A DNA stretch of 43,037 nucleotides from assembly GCA_035632095.1 (NCBI GenBank), contig DASQHM010000017.1, forward strand, positions 1 to 43,037, in the 5' to 3' direction. The DNA is from DASQHM01 sp035632095 (GTDB lineage: Bacteria > Pseudomonadota > Alphaproteobacteria > Ferrovibrionales > Ferrovibrionaceae). A model generated the notes under the pieces. The model did no database searches and was not told the DNA's origin. It saw nothing but the letters and a program-made list of their open reading frames with translations. Numbering within the stretch: the first letter of the stretch is position 1; the number at the start of each line of letters is the position of its first letter. Positions 26,522 through 35,945 of the stretch are shown here, piece after piece. The translations under genes and the position numbers were made by a program.

Positions 26522-26623
26522 GGCCGCACCTTGCGGCCCCGCCTCTAGGCGGTCAAGCCGAGCCCCTGCGCGGACCATTGGCGGCATTGGAGTTTTAACC
26601 TTCCTTGGACCATACTCCCGGCC

Positions 26624-27337
26624 ATGCGCGGACCCATCATCGGCATCACCCTGGATTCGGAGGAGGCCGGCGGCTATTCCAAGCTGCCGTGGTACGCCAT
26701 CCGGCAGAACTACAGCCGTGCCGTCGTCGAAGCCGGCGGCGTGCCCATTTGCCTGCCCCATGAAATGGGCGAGGTCGCGAACTACCTGGACCTGATCGAC
26801 GGGTTGATGGTGACCGGCGGCCATTTCGACGTCGACCCGGTCCTGTTCGGCGCCACGTCGCGCCACGACACGGTCAAGCTCAAGGGCAAGCGCACCGAAT
26901 TCGAATTCGCCATGACCCAGACGGCGATCAAGCGCGGGATGCCCGTTTTCGGCATCTGCGGCGGGCAGCAATTGCTCAACGTGGTCCTGGGCGGCACGCT
27001 GATCCAACACATTCCCGACGAAGTGCCGAAAGCGCTGGCGCACGAGCAGCCCAATCCGCGCACGGAACCGGGTCACATCGTCAAGGTCGCCGACGGCACG
27101 TTGCTCCGGCGCATCGTCGGCGCGGCGGAGCTGACGGTGAACAGCGCCCACCATCAGGCCGCAAAGGCGCTCGGGCCCAACGTCGTCATCAATGCCGTGG
27201 CGCCCGACGGCGTCATCGAAGGCATCGAGCTCAGAGGACAACGGTTTTGCCTTGGCGTGCAATGGCACCCGGAATATGCCATTTCCGACGGTGACCGGAA
27301 GCTGTTCACCGCCTTCGTCGAAGCCGCCGCCGCCTAA
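26624..27337 (+). CDS. gamma-glutamyl-gamma-aminobutyrate hydrolase family protein (peptidase C26)
   Basis: The 237-residue protein has a class I glutamine amidotransferase-like fold. The nucleophile is C112 in GICGGQQ, with H215 and E217 in VQWHPEY completing the triad. An early segment DGLMVTGGHFDVDP (59-72) fits the PuuD/C26 group. Members cleave gamma-glutamyl amides such as gamma-glutamyl-GABA in putrescine breakdown; no other Puu gene is nearby, so the substrate is open. It is separated by only 3 bases from the pseudouridine synthase gene and likely shares its transcript, without an evident functional tie. Confidence 0.9.
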   Translation: MRGPIIGITLDSEEAGGYSKLPWYAIRQNYSRAVVEAGGVPICLPHEMGEVANYLDLIDGLMVTGGHFDVDPVLFGATSRHDTVKLKGKRTEFEFAMTQTAIKRGMPVFGICGGQQLLNVVLGGTLIQHIPDEVPKALAHEQPNPRTEPGHIVKVADGTLLRRIVGAAELTVNSAHHQAAKALGPNVVINAVAPDGVIEGIELRGQRFCLGVQWHPEYAISDGDRKLFTAFVEAAAA

Positions 27338-27340
27338 GAC

Positions 27341-28069
27341 ATGAACGTGAAGCCCGAGCGGATCGCCAAGGTCCTGGCGCGCGCCGGCGTTGCCTCGCGC
27401 CGCGACGCGGAAAAGCTGATCGCCGCCGGCCGCGTGTCCGTCGACGGCGCGGTCCTGCAAAGCCCGGCCTTCAACGTGGGCCCGGACGCCGTCATCAAGG
27501 TCGACGGCAAGCAAATCGCCGGCGCCGAGCGGACGCGGCTCTGGTGCTACCACAAGCCGAGCGGCCTGGTGACCAGCCACCGCGATCCGCAAGGCCGGTC
27601 CACCGTGTTCGAGCGCTTGCCGAAGGACATGCCGCGGGTCATCTCCGTCGGCCGCCTCGATTTGACCTCGGAAGGGCTATTGCTTCTCACCAACGACGGG
27701 GAATTGGCGCGGCGGCTGGAGCTGCCGTCCACCGGCTGGGTGCGGCGCTATCGGGTGCGTGTTCACGGCAGGCCCGACGAGGAACGCCTGGCGCGGCTTT
27801 CCCGCGGTATCGAGATCGACCACGTGGCCTATGGTCCGATCGAGGCCCGCGTCGACAGCGTGTCAGGCAGCAATGCCTGGCTGACCGTGTCGCTGCGCGA
27901 AGGCAAGAACCGCGAAGTGCGCAAAGTGCTGGAGCACCTGGAACTGCAAGTGACTCGATTGATCCGCGTCGCCTATGGACCATTCCAGCTCGGCAAGATC
28001 GAGCCGGGCGACGTGCGTGAAATATCGGGCAAGGTCCTGGCGGAGCAACTTGGCCTCGGCGGCCGCTGA
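27341..28069 (+). CDS. rRNA pseudouridine synthase, RsuA/RluB family
   Basis: The 242-residue protein has an N-terminal S4 RNA-binding domain (about 5-60; RIAKVLARAGVASRRDAEKL) and the RsuA-type catalytic domain with GRLDLTSEGLLLLTNDGEL (104-122), where D107 is the catalytic aspartate. Tail motif EGKNREVRKVLEHL (about 187-200) is typical. It isomerises one uridine of rRNA; RluB (23S U2605) is likely from the tadA-rsmD neighbourhood, but RsuA or RluE activity cannot be excluded by sequence. It converges on the LysE gene five bases later. Confidence 0.93.
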   Translation: MNVKPERIAKVLARAGVASRRDAEKLIAAGRVSVDGAVLQSPAFNVGPDAVIKVDGKQIAGAERTRLWCYHKPSGLVTSHRDPQGRSTVFERLPKDMPRVISVGRLDLTSEGLLLLTNDGELARRLELPSTGWVRRYRVRVHGRPDEERLARLSRGIEIDHVAYGPIEARVDSVSGSNAWLTVSLREGKNREVRKVLEHLELQVTRLIRVAYGPFQLGKIEPGDVREISGKVLAEQLGLGGR

Positions 28070-28074
28070 AACGG

Positions 28075-28704
28075 TCAGGACTCCCGGATCGCCGCGAGCC
28101 GCACCCCGGCGGCAACGAGCAGCGAGCCCGCGACGCGATCGGCGATGGCGGCGAAGCGCGGCAGGCGCGCCAAACCAGCCGCCTGTCCCGACAGGAGTCC
28201 GTAGCCCAGCAGCACCGCGAACTCGACGCTGACGCTGGTGGTTGCGAGAATCGCAACCTGGAAGGGCACGCCCGCCGCCGGATCGATGAATTGCGGCAGC
28301 AGCGCGGTGAAGAACAGCAACGCTTTCGGATTGGCGGCCTGCAGCATGAATCCGTTGGCAAACAAACGGCGCGCATCGGGTGCGGCGGGACCGGCTGACG
28401 GAATTTCGGCCACCACGCTTCGCCGGCGGAAGATGGCGCCAAGGCCGAGCCAGATCAGGTAGGCGGCGCCAAGCCACTTGACGGCAAAGAACAGATCGTG
28501 CGAGGCGAGGATGATGGCACCGAGCCCGGTGGCCGATACGACGAAGTAGGCGCAATTGGCAGCCAGAATCCCTAAGGTCGACCACACGGAGCGGCGCCAG
28601 CCCCGCAGCAAGGCTTGCGAGATGACCAGCAACACCGCCGGCCCCGGCGTGAGGCACAGCATCGTCTCGGTAAGGGCAAACCAGGCCCAGGTGTTCCAGG
28701 TCAT
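28075..28704 (-). CDS. LysE/RhtB family amino-acid exporter
   Basis: The 209-residue membrane protein has six predicted helices. The first helix carries the family motif CLTPGPAVLLVIS (about 17-29), and NPKALLFFTALLPQF (about 123-137) is the second conserved block. Members export amino acids or homoserine lactone-like compounds from the cytosol; the substrate is unknown. The ATG at 28704 is chosen because the remaining upstream open frame is antisense to rsmD. It is divergent from rsmD, with 39 bases between, and appears as an accessory insertion between the pseudouridine synthase and rsmD. Confidence 0.9.
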   Translation of the reverse strand: MTWNTWAWFALTETMLCLTPGPAVLLVISQALLRGWRRSVWSTLGILAANCAYFVVSATGLGAIILASHDLFFAVKWLGAAYLIWLGLGAIFRRRSVVAEIPSAGPAAPDARRLFANGFMLQAANPKALLFFTALLPQFIDPAAGVPFQVAILATTSVSVEFAVLLGYGLLSGQAAGLARLPRFAAIADRVAGSLLVAAGVRLAAIRES

Positions 28705-28743
28705 GCACTGCTCCGCGATTGAGCGAAGGCTAGCATAAGCGCG

Positions 28744-29334
28744 ATGCCCGCCAAGCCCGGCAATCTTCGCATCGTCGGCGGACTCTGGCGCGGGCGCACC
28801 ATTCGCGCCGGCGACAATGCGCGTATCCGCCCCACCTCCGAGCGCACGCGCGAGGCGCTGTTCGATATTCTGGCGCACGCCGCGCCGTTCCGCACCGAGC
28901 ACGGACCCATGCCGCGCGGCATCACCGTGCTCGATGTTTTTGCCGGGACCGGCGCGCTCGGACTGGAGGCGTTGTCGCGCGGCGCCAAGCACGCGGTCAT
29001 GCTCGACAACGATGCAGGCGCGGCAACGCTCATTCGCGGCAATATTGCCAAACTCGAAGCCGACGATCGCGCCAGCGTATTGCAGCGCGACGCGCTGAAT
29101 CCCGGGATCGGTGCGCACAAGGCGCTGTTGGTGCTGTTGGACCCGCCGTACGGATCGAACCTGGCGGCCCCGGCCTTGGCGGCGCTGGACGCCGCAGGCT
29201 GGATTGCGCCGGGCGCCACCGCAGTGGCGGAGCTGGCCGTCAACGAGGACCTCGTGCCGCCGAACGGTTTTGCGGTCCTCGACACACGGCGCTATGGAAA
29301 AGCAAAGCTTATTTTCCTGCGGCGGGAAGCGTGA
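28744..29334 (+). CDS. rsmD: 16S rRNA (guanine966-N2)-methyltransferase RsmD
   Basis: RsmD methylates N2 of G966 in assembled 30S particles. The 196-residue product has the basic N-terminus RIVGGLWRGRTI (9-20), RPTSERTREALFD (29-41), SAM loop DVFAGTGALG (64-73) and catalytic DPPY (133-136). The length is normal. The gene ends five bases from the convergent mutL stop. The pairing with a pseudouridine synthase nearby makes this a small rRNA-modification neighbourhood. Confidence 0.96.
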   Translation: MPAKPGNLRIVGGLWRGRTIRAGDNARIRPTSERTREALFDILAHAAPFRTEHGPMPRGITVLDVFAGTGALGLEALSRGAKHAVMLDNDAGAATLIRGNIAKLEADDRASVLQRDALNPGIGAHKALLVLLDPPYGSNLAAPALAALDAAGWIAPGATAVAELAVNEDLVPPNGFAVLDTRRYGKAKLIFLRREA

Positions 29335-29339
29335 TCGCG

Positions 29340-31145
29340 CTAACGGCGGCCGAACAGCCGCTCGATATCGGCGAGCTTCAATTCCACGTAGGTCGGCCGG
29401 CCATGATTGCACTGGCCTGATAGGGGCGTTTCTTCCATCTGGCGAAGCAAGGCGTTCATCTCGTCCGCCGACAGACGCCGGCCGGCACGCACCGAGCCGT
29501 GGCACGCCATGGTGGCGCACACGCCTTCGAGCCGGTCCTTGAGGCTCAAGCTCTGATCCAGTTCACAGAGGTCGTCGGCCAGGTCGCGCACCAGCGCCTT
29601 GATGTCGCAGGCGCCGAGCAGGGCCGGCGTTTCACGGACCACCACCGCGCCCGGTCCGAACGGTTCGAGCGCCAGGCCGAGCTCAGCCAACTCGCCCTGC
29701 CGCTCGACCACCCGCGAGGCATCCGCCTCGCCGAGTTCGACCACTTCCGGCAGCAGCAGCATTTGGCGCGGCACGCCTCGCCCGGCCAAGGCCTCCTTCA
29801 TGCGTTCGAGCACCAGGCGCTCGTGCGCCGCGTGCTGATCGACGATGACGATACCGTCGTCCGTCTGCGCCACGATATAGGTCTCGTGCAATTGTCCGCG
29901 CGCGGCGCCGAGCGGATAGCGCTCCAGCGCCGCATCGCCGGCCATTGTTGACGCCACATGGCCGCTTGGCCGGTTCATAGTCGCCGTACCGCCGCCCGGC
30001 AGCGGCGATTGCCAATCCGCCGCGTCTTCGCGCAATCCGGCCCCATGCGCGGATCGCGGCATTGCGTAAGCGTGGGAGCCTTGCGCCGAGACATTGGCGC
30101 GGAACGATCCGAGTGCTGCGTGCGAGACCGTCGTGGCGGCGCGATGACCGGCGCCCGCCAACGCGTGCTTGACGGCCCCGACGATCAGCCCGCGCACCAG
30201 GCCGGCATCGCGGAACCGCACTTCCGCCTTCGCCGGGTGCACGTTCACGTCCACCGCATCGGCCGGGAGTTCGAGAAACAGCGCCACGATCGGATGGCGA
30301 TCGTGCGCCAGCACGTCTGCGTAGGCGCCGCGAATGGCGCCGATAAAGAGCTTGTCGCGCACCGGCCGCCCGTTGACGGTGAGGAATTGCGCCTGCGCGT
30401 TGCCGCGGTGGAATGTCGGCAAGCCGGCGAAACCCGTGAGCCGCACGCCTTCCCGCTCCGCATCGATCGGCACGGCGTTTTCGACGAAATCGCGGCCCAA
30501 TACCGCGCCGAGCCGCCCGAGCCGCGCCTGGAACAGATCGCCGGATTCCACAGCCAACCTGAGCGCCAGACGCTCGTCATCGATCAGGGTGAAGCCGATC
30601 TCCGGATGCGCCAGCGCCAGGCGCTTCATCTGATCGAGCGCGTGGGTGAACTCGACGCGCTCGGATTTGAGGAACTTCAGCCGCGCCGGCGTCGCATAGA
30701 AAAGATCGCGCACTTCGACGCGTGTGCCCGGCGATTGCGCCGCCGGAACCGGCGCCGAAACCGCGCCACCGTCCACCTGGATCGCCCAGCCGGAGTCGGC
30801 GCCGCGCACGCGGCTCGTTATGGTCATGCGGCTGACCGCGCCGATCGAGGGCAGCGCCTCGCCGCGAAATCCTAGAGTGCCGATCCGGATCAGATCATCG
30901 TCCGGCAGTTTCGACGTCGCATGCCGCTCGACGGCCAGCGCCAAGTCGCCCGCGTCCATGCCGCTACCGTCATCGCTTACCGCGATAAGACTTCGGCCGC
31001 CATCGCGCATGCCGGCTTCGATGCGGGTCGCGCCGGCATCGATGGCGTTCTCCACCAATTCCTTGAGTGCGCTGGCGGGCCTCTCCACGACTTCGCCCGC
31101 CGCAATGCGGTTGACCAGCGTCTCGGGCAGGCGGCGAATGCTCAC
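29340..31145 (-). CDS. mutL: DNA mismatch repair protein MutL (endonuclease type)
   Basis: MutL couples MutS mismatch recognition to strand removal. The 601-residue product has the GHKL ATPase blocks KELVENAIDAGAT (28-40, with E29 as the general base), DGSGM (59-63) and GFRGEAL (92-98). The C-terminal domain keeps DQHAAHERLVLE (436-447), which fits the DQHA-x2-E-x4-E endonuclease motif, plus ACHGSVRAG and CNHGRPT near the end. The enzyme should nick DNA itself, as expected for bacteria without MutH. The start is a GTG at 31145 that overlaps the pgi stop (GTGA, four bases); the frame remains open upstream inside pgi but without MutL sequence. Confidence 0.95.
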   Translation of the reverse strand: MSIRRLPETLVNRIAAGEVVERPASALKELVENAIDAGATRIEAGMRDGGRSLIAVSDDGSGMDAGDLALAVERHATSKLPDDDLIRIGTLGFRGEALPSIGAVSRMTITSRVRGADSGWAIQVDGGAVSAPVPAAQSPGTRVEVRDLFYATPARLKFLKSERVEFTHALDQMKRLALAHPEIGFTLIDDERLALRLAVESGDLFQARLGRLGAVLGRDFVENAVPIDAEREGVRLTGFAGLPTFHRGNAQAQFLTVNGRPVRDKLFIGAIRGAYADVLAHDRHPIVALFLELPADAVDVNVHPAKAEVRFRDAGLVRGLIVGAVKHALAGAGHRAATTVSHAALGSFRANVSAQGSHAYAMPRSAHGAGLREDAADWQSPLPGGGTATMNRPSGHVASTMAGDAALERYPLGAARGQLHETYIVAQTDDGIVIVDQHAAHERLVLERMKEALAGRGVPRQMLLLPEVVELGEADASRVVERQGELAELGLALEPFGPGAVVVRETPALLGACDIKALVRDLADDLCELDQSLSLKDRLEGVCATMACHGSVRAGRRLSADEMNALLRQMEETPLSGQCNHGRPTYVELKLADIERLFGRR

Positions 31146-32434
31146 GCCTTGGCCCCCTGGCCCATCTCGGCGAGGAACTTGCGCGCCAGGACCTTGCCTT
31201 CCTCCACGGCCGGCTGGCCGTAGGGATCGACGCCGAGGAGGTGCGCCGCGATCACGGTTTCGAGCAGGAAGTGCATGAAGAGCGCGCCGAGCGTCCACTG
31301 ATCGATGCGGTCGATTTGCATCACTCGGGTCGGCCGCCCGTTTCTGGCTAAGGTTTCGATGGTCGCACGGCCTTCCGCGTCCACCAGATCGCCGATGGTC
31401 CGGCCGTCCAGATAGCCAAGCGAGGGGTCGTTTCCGGCAAGGCGCACGTCGATGCGCGGACCCGTCCCGGCAACCTTCGGCAAGAACACGGTGAAGAACT
31501 TGTCGGGCGGGCCGCCCAGGTAAAGCTGCAGCTGGCTGTGCTGATCGACGGGCCCGAGCGCCGGCACAGGCGTGGTGCCCTCGCCTTGCTTGCCGAGGCT
31601 CTCGGCCCAAAGCTGCCGGTGCCACGCGATGAAACGCTCGAGCACCGACGCATAGGACAGCATGACGGCGGTGCCGATGTCGCGCCGGCGCTGCAGCGCG
31701 ACGGCGACGGCGGCGCCAAGCGCGGGCGGCGAATCGCTCGGCGATGCGGCGTGCAATGTCTGATCAAGCACATCCGCGGCGCCCGACCGAATGACCGAGG
31801 GATCGAGACCCATCAACAGCGCCGGCAGCATCCCGACCACCGACAAGACCGAAAACCGCCCGCCAACATCGGGATCGTGGTCAAGGACGCGAATGCCGTG
31901 ACGCGCCGAAAGACGGCGCAGCGCGTTGTCGCCCGGTTCGGCGATCGCGACCACGTGTTCGCGGATTCTTGCCGCGCCGAGCTTGGCGCTTACCTCGCCC
32001 AGCGCGACGAGCGCTTGCGAAATGGTCTCGGCGGTCGAGCCGGATTTGGACACCAGCAGATATCCGGTCCGCGCTGCATCGTTGGCCGCGAACACGTGCG
32101 GCAGGTCGTCCGGCTGCAAGCTGTCGAGAAACTGCACCCGGGGCTTCGTGTTAGGCGCAAGCGCCGCGAGCGCTTGCCCCCCGAGGCTCGACCCCCCGAT
32201 ACCGAGCACGACAACCGCGTCGAATCTGCGCCATGATTCCACGATTGGGCCAAGCTCGCTCAAATCGTCGCGCCGGCCGGGCAGCTTCCAGAGCGGCTCC
32301 TTGTCCGCAACGGTGCGAAGCCGGGCCAGGGCTTCTCCGGCCTTCGCCAAGAACGGCGCGAACTCGGCTTGGGAAATCCCGCCGTGCCGCGCGGCGCCGG
32401 CGAAGCAGTATTCGATCGATTGCCCATAGGACAT
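31142..32434 (-). CDS. pgi: glucose-6-phosphate isomerase (short form)
   Basis: Pgi interconverts glucose-6-phosphate and fructose-6-phosphate. The 430-residue product is about 120 residues shorter than the E. coli type but complete: GIGGSSLGG (78-86), SKSGSTAET (about 129-137), VDQHSQLQLYLGG and DPYGQPAVEEGK (403-414, with the active-site lysine K414) are all present. It resembles the compact Pgi found in many bacteria outside the gammaproteobacteria. Its stop overlaps the mutL GTG by four bases, so mutL translation probably depends on it. The 91-base gap upstream separates it from the M16 pair; I see no clear promoter there. Confidence 0.94.
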   Translation of the reverse strand: MSYGQSIEYCFAGAARHGGISQAEFAPFLAKAGEALARLRTVADKEPLWKLPGRRDDLSELGPIVESWRRFDAVVVLGIGGSSLGGQALAALAPNTKPRVQFLDSLQPDDLPHVFAANDAARTGYLLVSKSGSTAETISQALVALGEVSAKLGAARIREHVVAIAEPGDNALRRLSARHGIRVLDHDPDVGGRFSVLSVVGMLPALLMGLDPSVIRSGAADVLDQTLHAASPSDSPPALGAAVAVALQRRRDIGTAVMLSYASVLERFIAWHRQLWAESLGKQGEGTTPVPALGPVDQHSQLQLYLGGPPDKFFTVFLPKVAGTGPRIDVRLAGNDPSLGYLDGRTIGDLVDAEGRATIETLARNGRPTRVMQIDRIDQWTLGALFMHFLLETVIAAHLLGVDPYGQPAVEEGKVLARKFLAEMGQGAKA

Positions 32435-32525
32435 GACGCAAATCCGTCAAACGCCGCGAACGCGTCGCGATTCTGGCATAAAATCGTATCAGACTTGATC
32501 GAGTCGGGCCAATTTCCGGTCCGGT

Positions 32526-33875
32526 TCAGCCGCCGAGACCTTGCGGTTTGCCGACGACGACAACGGTCATCGTCGCCGGATCGATAAGGCGGCCGGCGAC
32601 CCGCTTTACGTCATCCAGCGTGACCGAGTCGATCAATCCGGCCCTTCGATCGAGGTAGTCGATTCCGAGCCGGTCGAGTTGCATCTGCACGATGAAATTG
32701 GCGATGCGGCTATTGGACGACAACGTCCGCGGAAACGACCCGTTGAGATAAGTCTTCGCGTCCGCCAGCTCCTCGGCGGTGATGCCGGATTCGCGGACGC
32801 GCGCCAAAACGTCGCGCACGACCTTCAGCATCTCTCCCACTTTTTCGTTGCGGGTAGCCACCTCGCCCACCTGAAGCGCCGCGCGATCATAGAGGGCGAG
32901 GCTGGTTCCGATGGAATAGGCGAGGCCGCGCTTGATGCGCACTTCACCGGCAAGACGCGAATTTAGCGAGTCCGATCCGAGCACGTAGTTCAGCACGAAG
33001 GCTGCATAGAAGTCGGGGTCGCTGCGCTTGATTCCGGGGCCAGCGAACGCAATGACGCTTTGCGGAATGTCCCGCGTGATGACGATGGGCGCCGCAACCG
33101 CGGCGGCCTTGACGTCGGGTCCTTCCTGCACCTCGGCCTTGGCTGCCAGTCCGCCGAGCGTGCTGTCGAGGAGCGGCCCGAGTTCGGCCGCGCTTATATC
33201 GCCGACCACGCCTATGACTACGTTGTCGCGGGCCAGGCGGCGGTGCATGAAATCGACCAGATCGTCGTGGGAAATCTGCCCGACGCTTGCAATCGTGCCG
33301 TCAACGGGGCGCCCATAGGCATTGCCCGGAAAAGCGGCGGCCATCAAAGCGCGCGAGGCCAGCACGTCCGGATCCTCTTCCTGACGCGTCAGGCGGACTT
33401 GAATCTGGTTGCGAATGCGTTCCAGGGGTTCGGCGTCGAAGCGCGGCGCGCTGAGCGCAAGGCCGAGCAGCCGGAAAGCCTCGACACGGTTCTCGCTCAG
33501 CGTGCGAAGCGATGCTCGAAAGTGATCGTGACCCGCGGAAAAGCCCAATTCCAATCCGAGGCTGTCCACTTTGGTTTGAAACGCCTGGCTGTCCATATCG
33601 CCGGCGCCTTCGTCGAGCAGACCGGACGCCAGGTTGGCGAGTCCGGCTTTGGCCGCGGGATCGAGCCGGCTTCCTGCGTTCCGCCAGGCGAGTTCGATGG
33701 CGATGATCGGGATCGACGGCTCGCGCACCAGCCATGCCTTGATGCCGCCGGGACTGGTAACCGGCTGAATTTCCGTGGCGCGGAGCGGCAACGAGATCAG
33801 CAAAGCGATCACCAGGACCGCAGCTGCGAGCGAGCGGTAGATCGTCTGGGACATGGGATGCATGCTCCGGCTCAA
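32526..33875 (-). CDS. M16 family peptidase subunit lacking the zinc motif
   Basis: The 449-residue protein has a hydrophobic signal segment (about residues 14-30) for export to the periplasm. It keeps the M16 fold and the substrate-binding pair in the C-terminal half (LNSRLAGEVRIKRGLAYSIG, near residue 310). At the place of the metal motif HxxEH it has KAGLANLASGLLDEG, so it should be the non-catalytic partner of the next gene product. The ATG at 33875 overlaps the upstream M16 stop by four bases; an internal ATG (33854) is a possible start that gives a more typical signal peptide. Confidence 0.92.
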   Translation of the reverse strand: MSRSMHPMSQTIYRSLAAAVLVIALLISLPLRATEIQPVTSPGGIKAWLVREPSIPIIAIELAWRNAGSRLDPAAKAGLANLASGLLDEGAGDMDSQAFQTKVDSLGLELGFSAGHDHFRASLRTLSENRVEAFRLLGLALSAPRFDAEPLERIRNQIQVRLTRQEEDPDVLASRALMAAAFPGNAYGRPVDGTIASVGQISHDDLVDFMHRRLARDNVVIGVVGDISAAELGPLLDSTLGGLAAKAEVQEGPDVKAAAVAAPIVITRDIPQSVIAFAGPGIKRSDPDFYAAFVLNYVLGSDSLNSRLAGEVRIKRGLAYSIGTSLALYDRAALQVGEVATRNEKVGEMLKVVRDVLARVRESGITAEELADAKTYLNGSFPRTLSSNSRIANFIVQMQLDRLGIDYLDRRAGLIDSVTLDDVKRVAGRLIDPATMTVVVVGKPQGLGG

Positions 33876-35221
33876 CTGGCGGGTTTCGGGGACAGGGTGC
33901 CGGTGACCGAATGGCGCAAATCGAAAACCGCCCGCGCGGCGTTCTCCACTTGCTCGGCGGTCGTCGCATCCACGCGGTCGACGAACGATTCGACGCTCTC
34001 GACGTCGAGACCGATGACCAGAGCGGAACCGAACAGCCGTGCGGTCGCGTCGTTGCTGTCACGGCCATAGATCGCCCCGGCGCGGTATCCCGTCTTGGCG
34101 CGGGCCAATTCATCCGCCGTGATGCCGCCCTTGAGCAGATCGGCGATCGCGCCATCGACACCCGCCTCGATCTTCTCCAGCGGCACGCCTTGTTTCGGCC
34201 GGGCAAACACGTCGAACGTCGACAAATCGAGCGACAACGCGTCGTATCCCGCGCCCGCGCTGGTGGCGATGCCGTCGCCGAGAACGAGGGCCCGATGCAG
34301 GCGGCTGGTCTCGCCGCCGCCGAGAATGTCCGCCAGCAGCATGAGCGGAATGGCGAGTTTGGTGTCGCCTGCCCTCGAACTCGGCGCCAAGTAACTCCGC
34401 GTCCAGCTCGCCTGCCGCACGCGAGGATCGCCCATGGTTACGCGGCGCGCGGCGATCTGCGGCGGCTCTTGCGGGCGGAGCCGGGGCGGCACATCGCGCC
34501 GGGGCACGACGCCATAGTATTTCTCCGCGAGACTTCGCACGCGGTCGAGGGACACATCGCCCACGATCACCACAATGGCGTTGTTCGGCGCGTAGTGGGC
34601 CTTGTAATAGCTGAGCGCGTCGGCCCGGGTCAGCCCCTCCATCTCGTGCCTCCAGCCGATGACAGGAATCCGGTACGGGCTCGCCAGGTATTGCGCGGCT
34701 TGGAGCTGCTCGGCAAACAAGGCGCCCGGCTCGTTGTCGATGCGCGAGCGGCGCTCCTCGATGATGACCTGGCGTTCCGTCGTCACTTCGTTTTCGCCGA
34801 TCGTGAGGTTTTGCATCCTGTCGGCCTCCAGCCGCATGGCCAAATCGAGCTTCGGCGCCGCGACGTCCTCGTAGAAGCCGGTATAGTCGAGCGTGGTGAA
34901 AGCATTGTCGGTGCCGCCGTTGCGCGCGATGATCCGGTTGAATTCGTTCGCCGGCACGCTGGGCGTTCCTTTGAACATCAAATGCTCGAGGAAATGCGCG
35001 ATGCCGGATTTGCCGACCGGATCGTCGGCAGCGCCGACCTTGTACCAAACCATATGCGTCACGACCGGCGCACGGTGATCCTCGATGACGACGACCTGCA
35101 GGCCGTTGGCGAGCGTGAAGGTCTTGGCGTTGTAGATCGAGGCTGCGGAAGCGGCGCCGGGCAACGCAATCGCGCCGAGGCAAACCGCCGCAAGCAGCTG
35201 AACAAGTCTGAGACGTCGCAT
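33872..35221 (-). CDS. M16 family zinc peptidase, catalytic subunit
   Basis: The 449-residue product has a clear signal peptide (residues 1-26, cut near ASAAS) and the inverted zinc motif HFLEH (76-80), with a glutamate ligand candidate at 155-156 (VIIEERRSR). The C-terminal half (about 210-430) is the second M16 domain. It probably works in the periplasm with the inactive subunit encoded next as a chamber-forming heterodimer that degrades peptides. The ATG at 35221 is chosen over an open frame to 35530 because the signal peptide follows it. Translation of the two M16 genes is coupled by an ATGA overlap. Confidence 0.94.
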   Translation of the reverse strand: MRRLRLVQLLAAVCLGAIALPGAASAASIYNAKTFTLANGLQVVVIEDHRAPVVTHMVWYKVGAADDPVGKSGIAHFLEHLMFKGTPSVPANEFNRIIARNGGTDNAFTTLDYTGFYEDVAAPKLDLAMRLEADRMQNLTIGENEVTTERQVIIEERRSRIDNEPGALFAEQLQAAQYLASPYRIPVIGWRHEMEGLTRADALSYYKAHYAPNNAIVVIVGDVSLDRVRSLAEKYYGVVPRRDVPPRLRPQEPPQIAARRVTMGDPRVRQASWTRSYLAPSSRAGDTKLAIPLMLLADILGGGETSRLHRALVLGDGIATSAGAGYDALSLDLSTFDVFARPKQGVPLEKIEAGVDGAIADLLKGGITADELARAKTGYRAGAIYGRDSNDATARLFGSALVIGLDVESVESFVDRVDATTAEQVENAARAVFDLRHSVTGTLSPKPAS

Positions 35222-35336
35222 GATGATCCTACGCAGTGGTCCGGTCCGGCAATGGATGGTCGGCTCGCGGCGAAACGCGCGCAAGGTCAACACGCAACTT
35301 TGATCGATTTGTGGCGGCGCCGCGCTTTGTCGGCGA

Positions 35337-35936
35337 TCAGAAGATGCCTTCGAGCCAGCCGCGCTGCTTGCGCTGGATGATCGGCGTGTCGCCGGTGGTA
35401 ACCGGCTGGCCGGTTGCGGCGTTCTGGCGCAATCGCTCCGATTCCTTCTTCGGATCGACGACGACGCCGGGTTCGGCCGGCTTCTGCCAGAACAAGAGCC
35501 GGTCGGTGAAGCTCTTGTCGCGCTCGGCAAGCTGCGTGAACTCGCTGTTCACCACTTGGCGGATGTTCGGGTTCACGTCCGCCGCGCCGGCGCGTTGCAG
35601 CAACGCCGACTCGCCCGGATCTCGGCCGGCGACGGCGCGAGGCGCTTGCGGCGCGGATTGCCCGGTCAAGGCCGCCTCAGCAGTGACGCGGGGCTGCGAT
35701 TCCTTGAGGGCGGGGGCGCCCGGCTCCGGCGGCCTGAGCGCATAATCCGGCGGGAGCGTCAGCGGCGCCTTGGTCACCACGGCGAACTCGTCCGGCGCCT
35801 TCTTGTTCAGACCCAACGTGTCGCGAACGCCGCTGCAACCGGCCAACCCGGCAATCAGCAGGCCGGCCCCAATCAGTCCGGCGGCGACGCACCTGGGCGC
35901 GCGACCTTTTCGGATTTGTCCCTTGTTCGGCTCCAT
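35337..35936 (-). CDS. DUF3035 lipoprotein
   Basis: The 199-residue product has a type II signal peptide with lipobox LAGC (cysteine 34). The mature part begins with a DTLGLNKKAPDEFAVVTKAPL segment typical of DUF3035, includes LPPDYALRPP (about 61-70), a proline/alanine-rich middle and a tail containing RDKSFTDRLLFWQK (about 139-152). Members are almost confined to alphaproteobacteria; function is unknown but an envelope role is likely. It lies between lspA (nine bases upstream), which would process it, and the M16 pair. Confidence 0.88.
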   Translation of the reverse strand: MEPNKGQIRKGRAPRCVAAGLIGAGLLIAGLAGCSGVRDTLGLNKKAPDEFAVVTKAPLTLPPDYALRPPEPGAPALKESQPRVTAEAALTGQSAPQAPRAVAGRDPGESALLQRAGAADVNPNIRQVVNSEFTQLAERDKSFTDRLLFWQKPAEPGVVVDPKKESERLRQNAATGQPVTTGDTPIIQRKQRGWLEGIF

Positions 35937-35945
35937 GGGCCCTAT

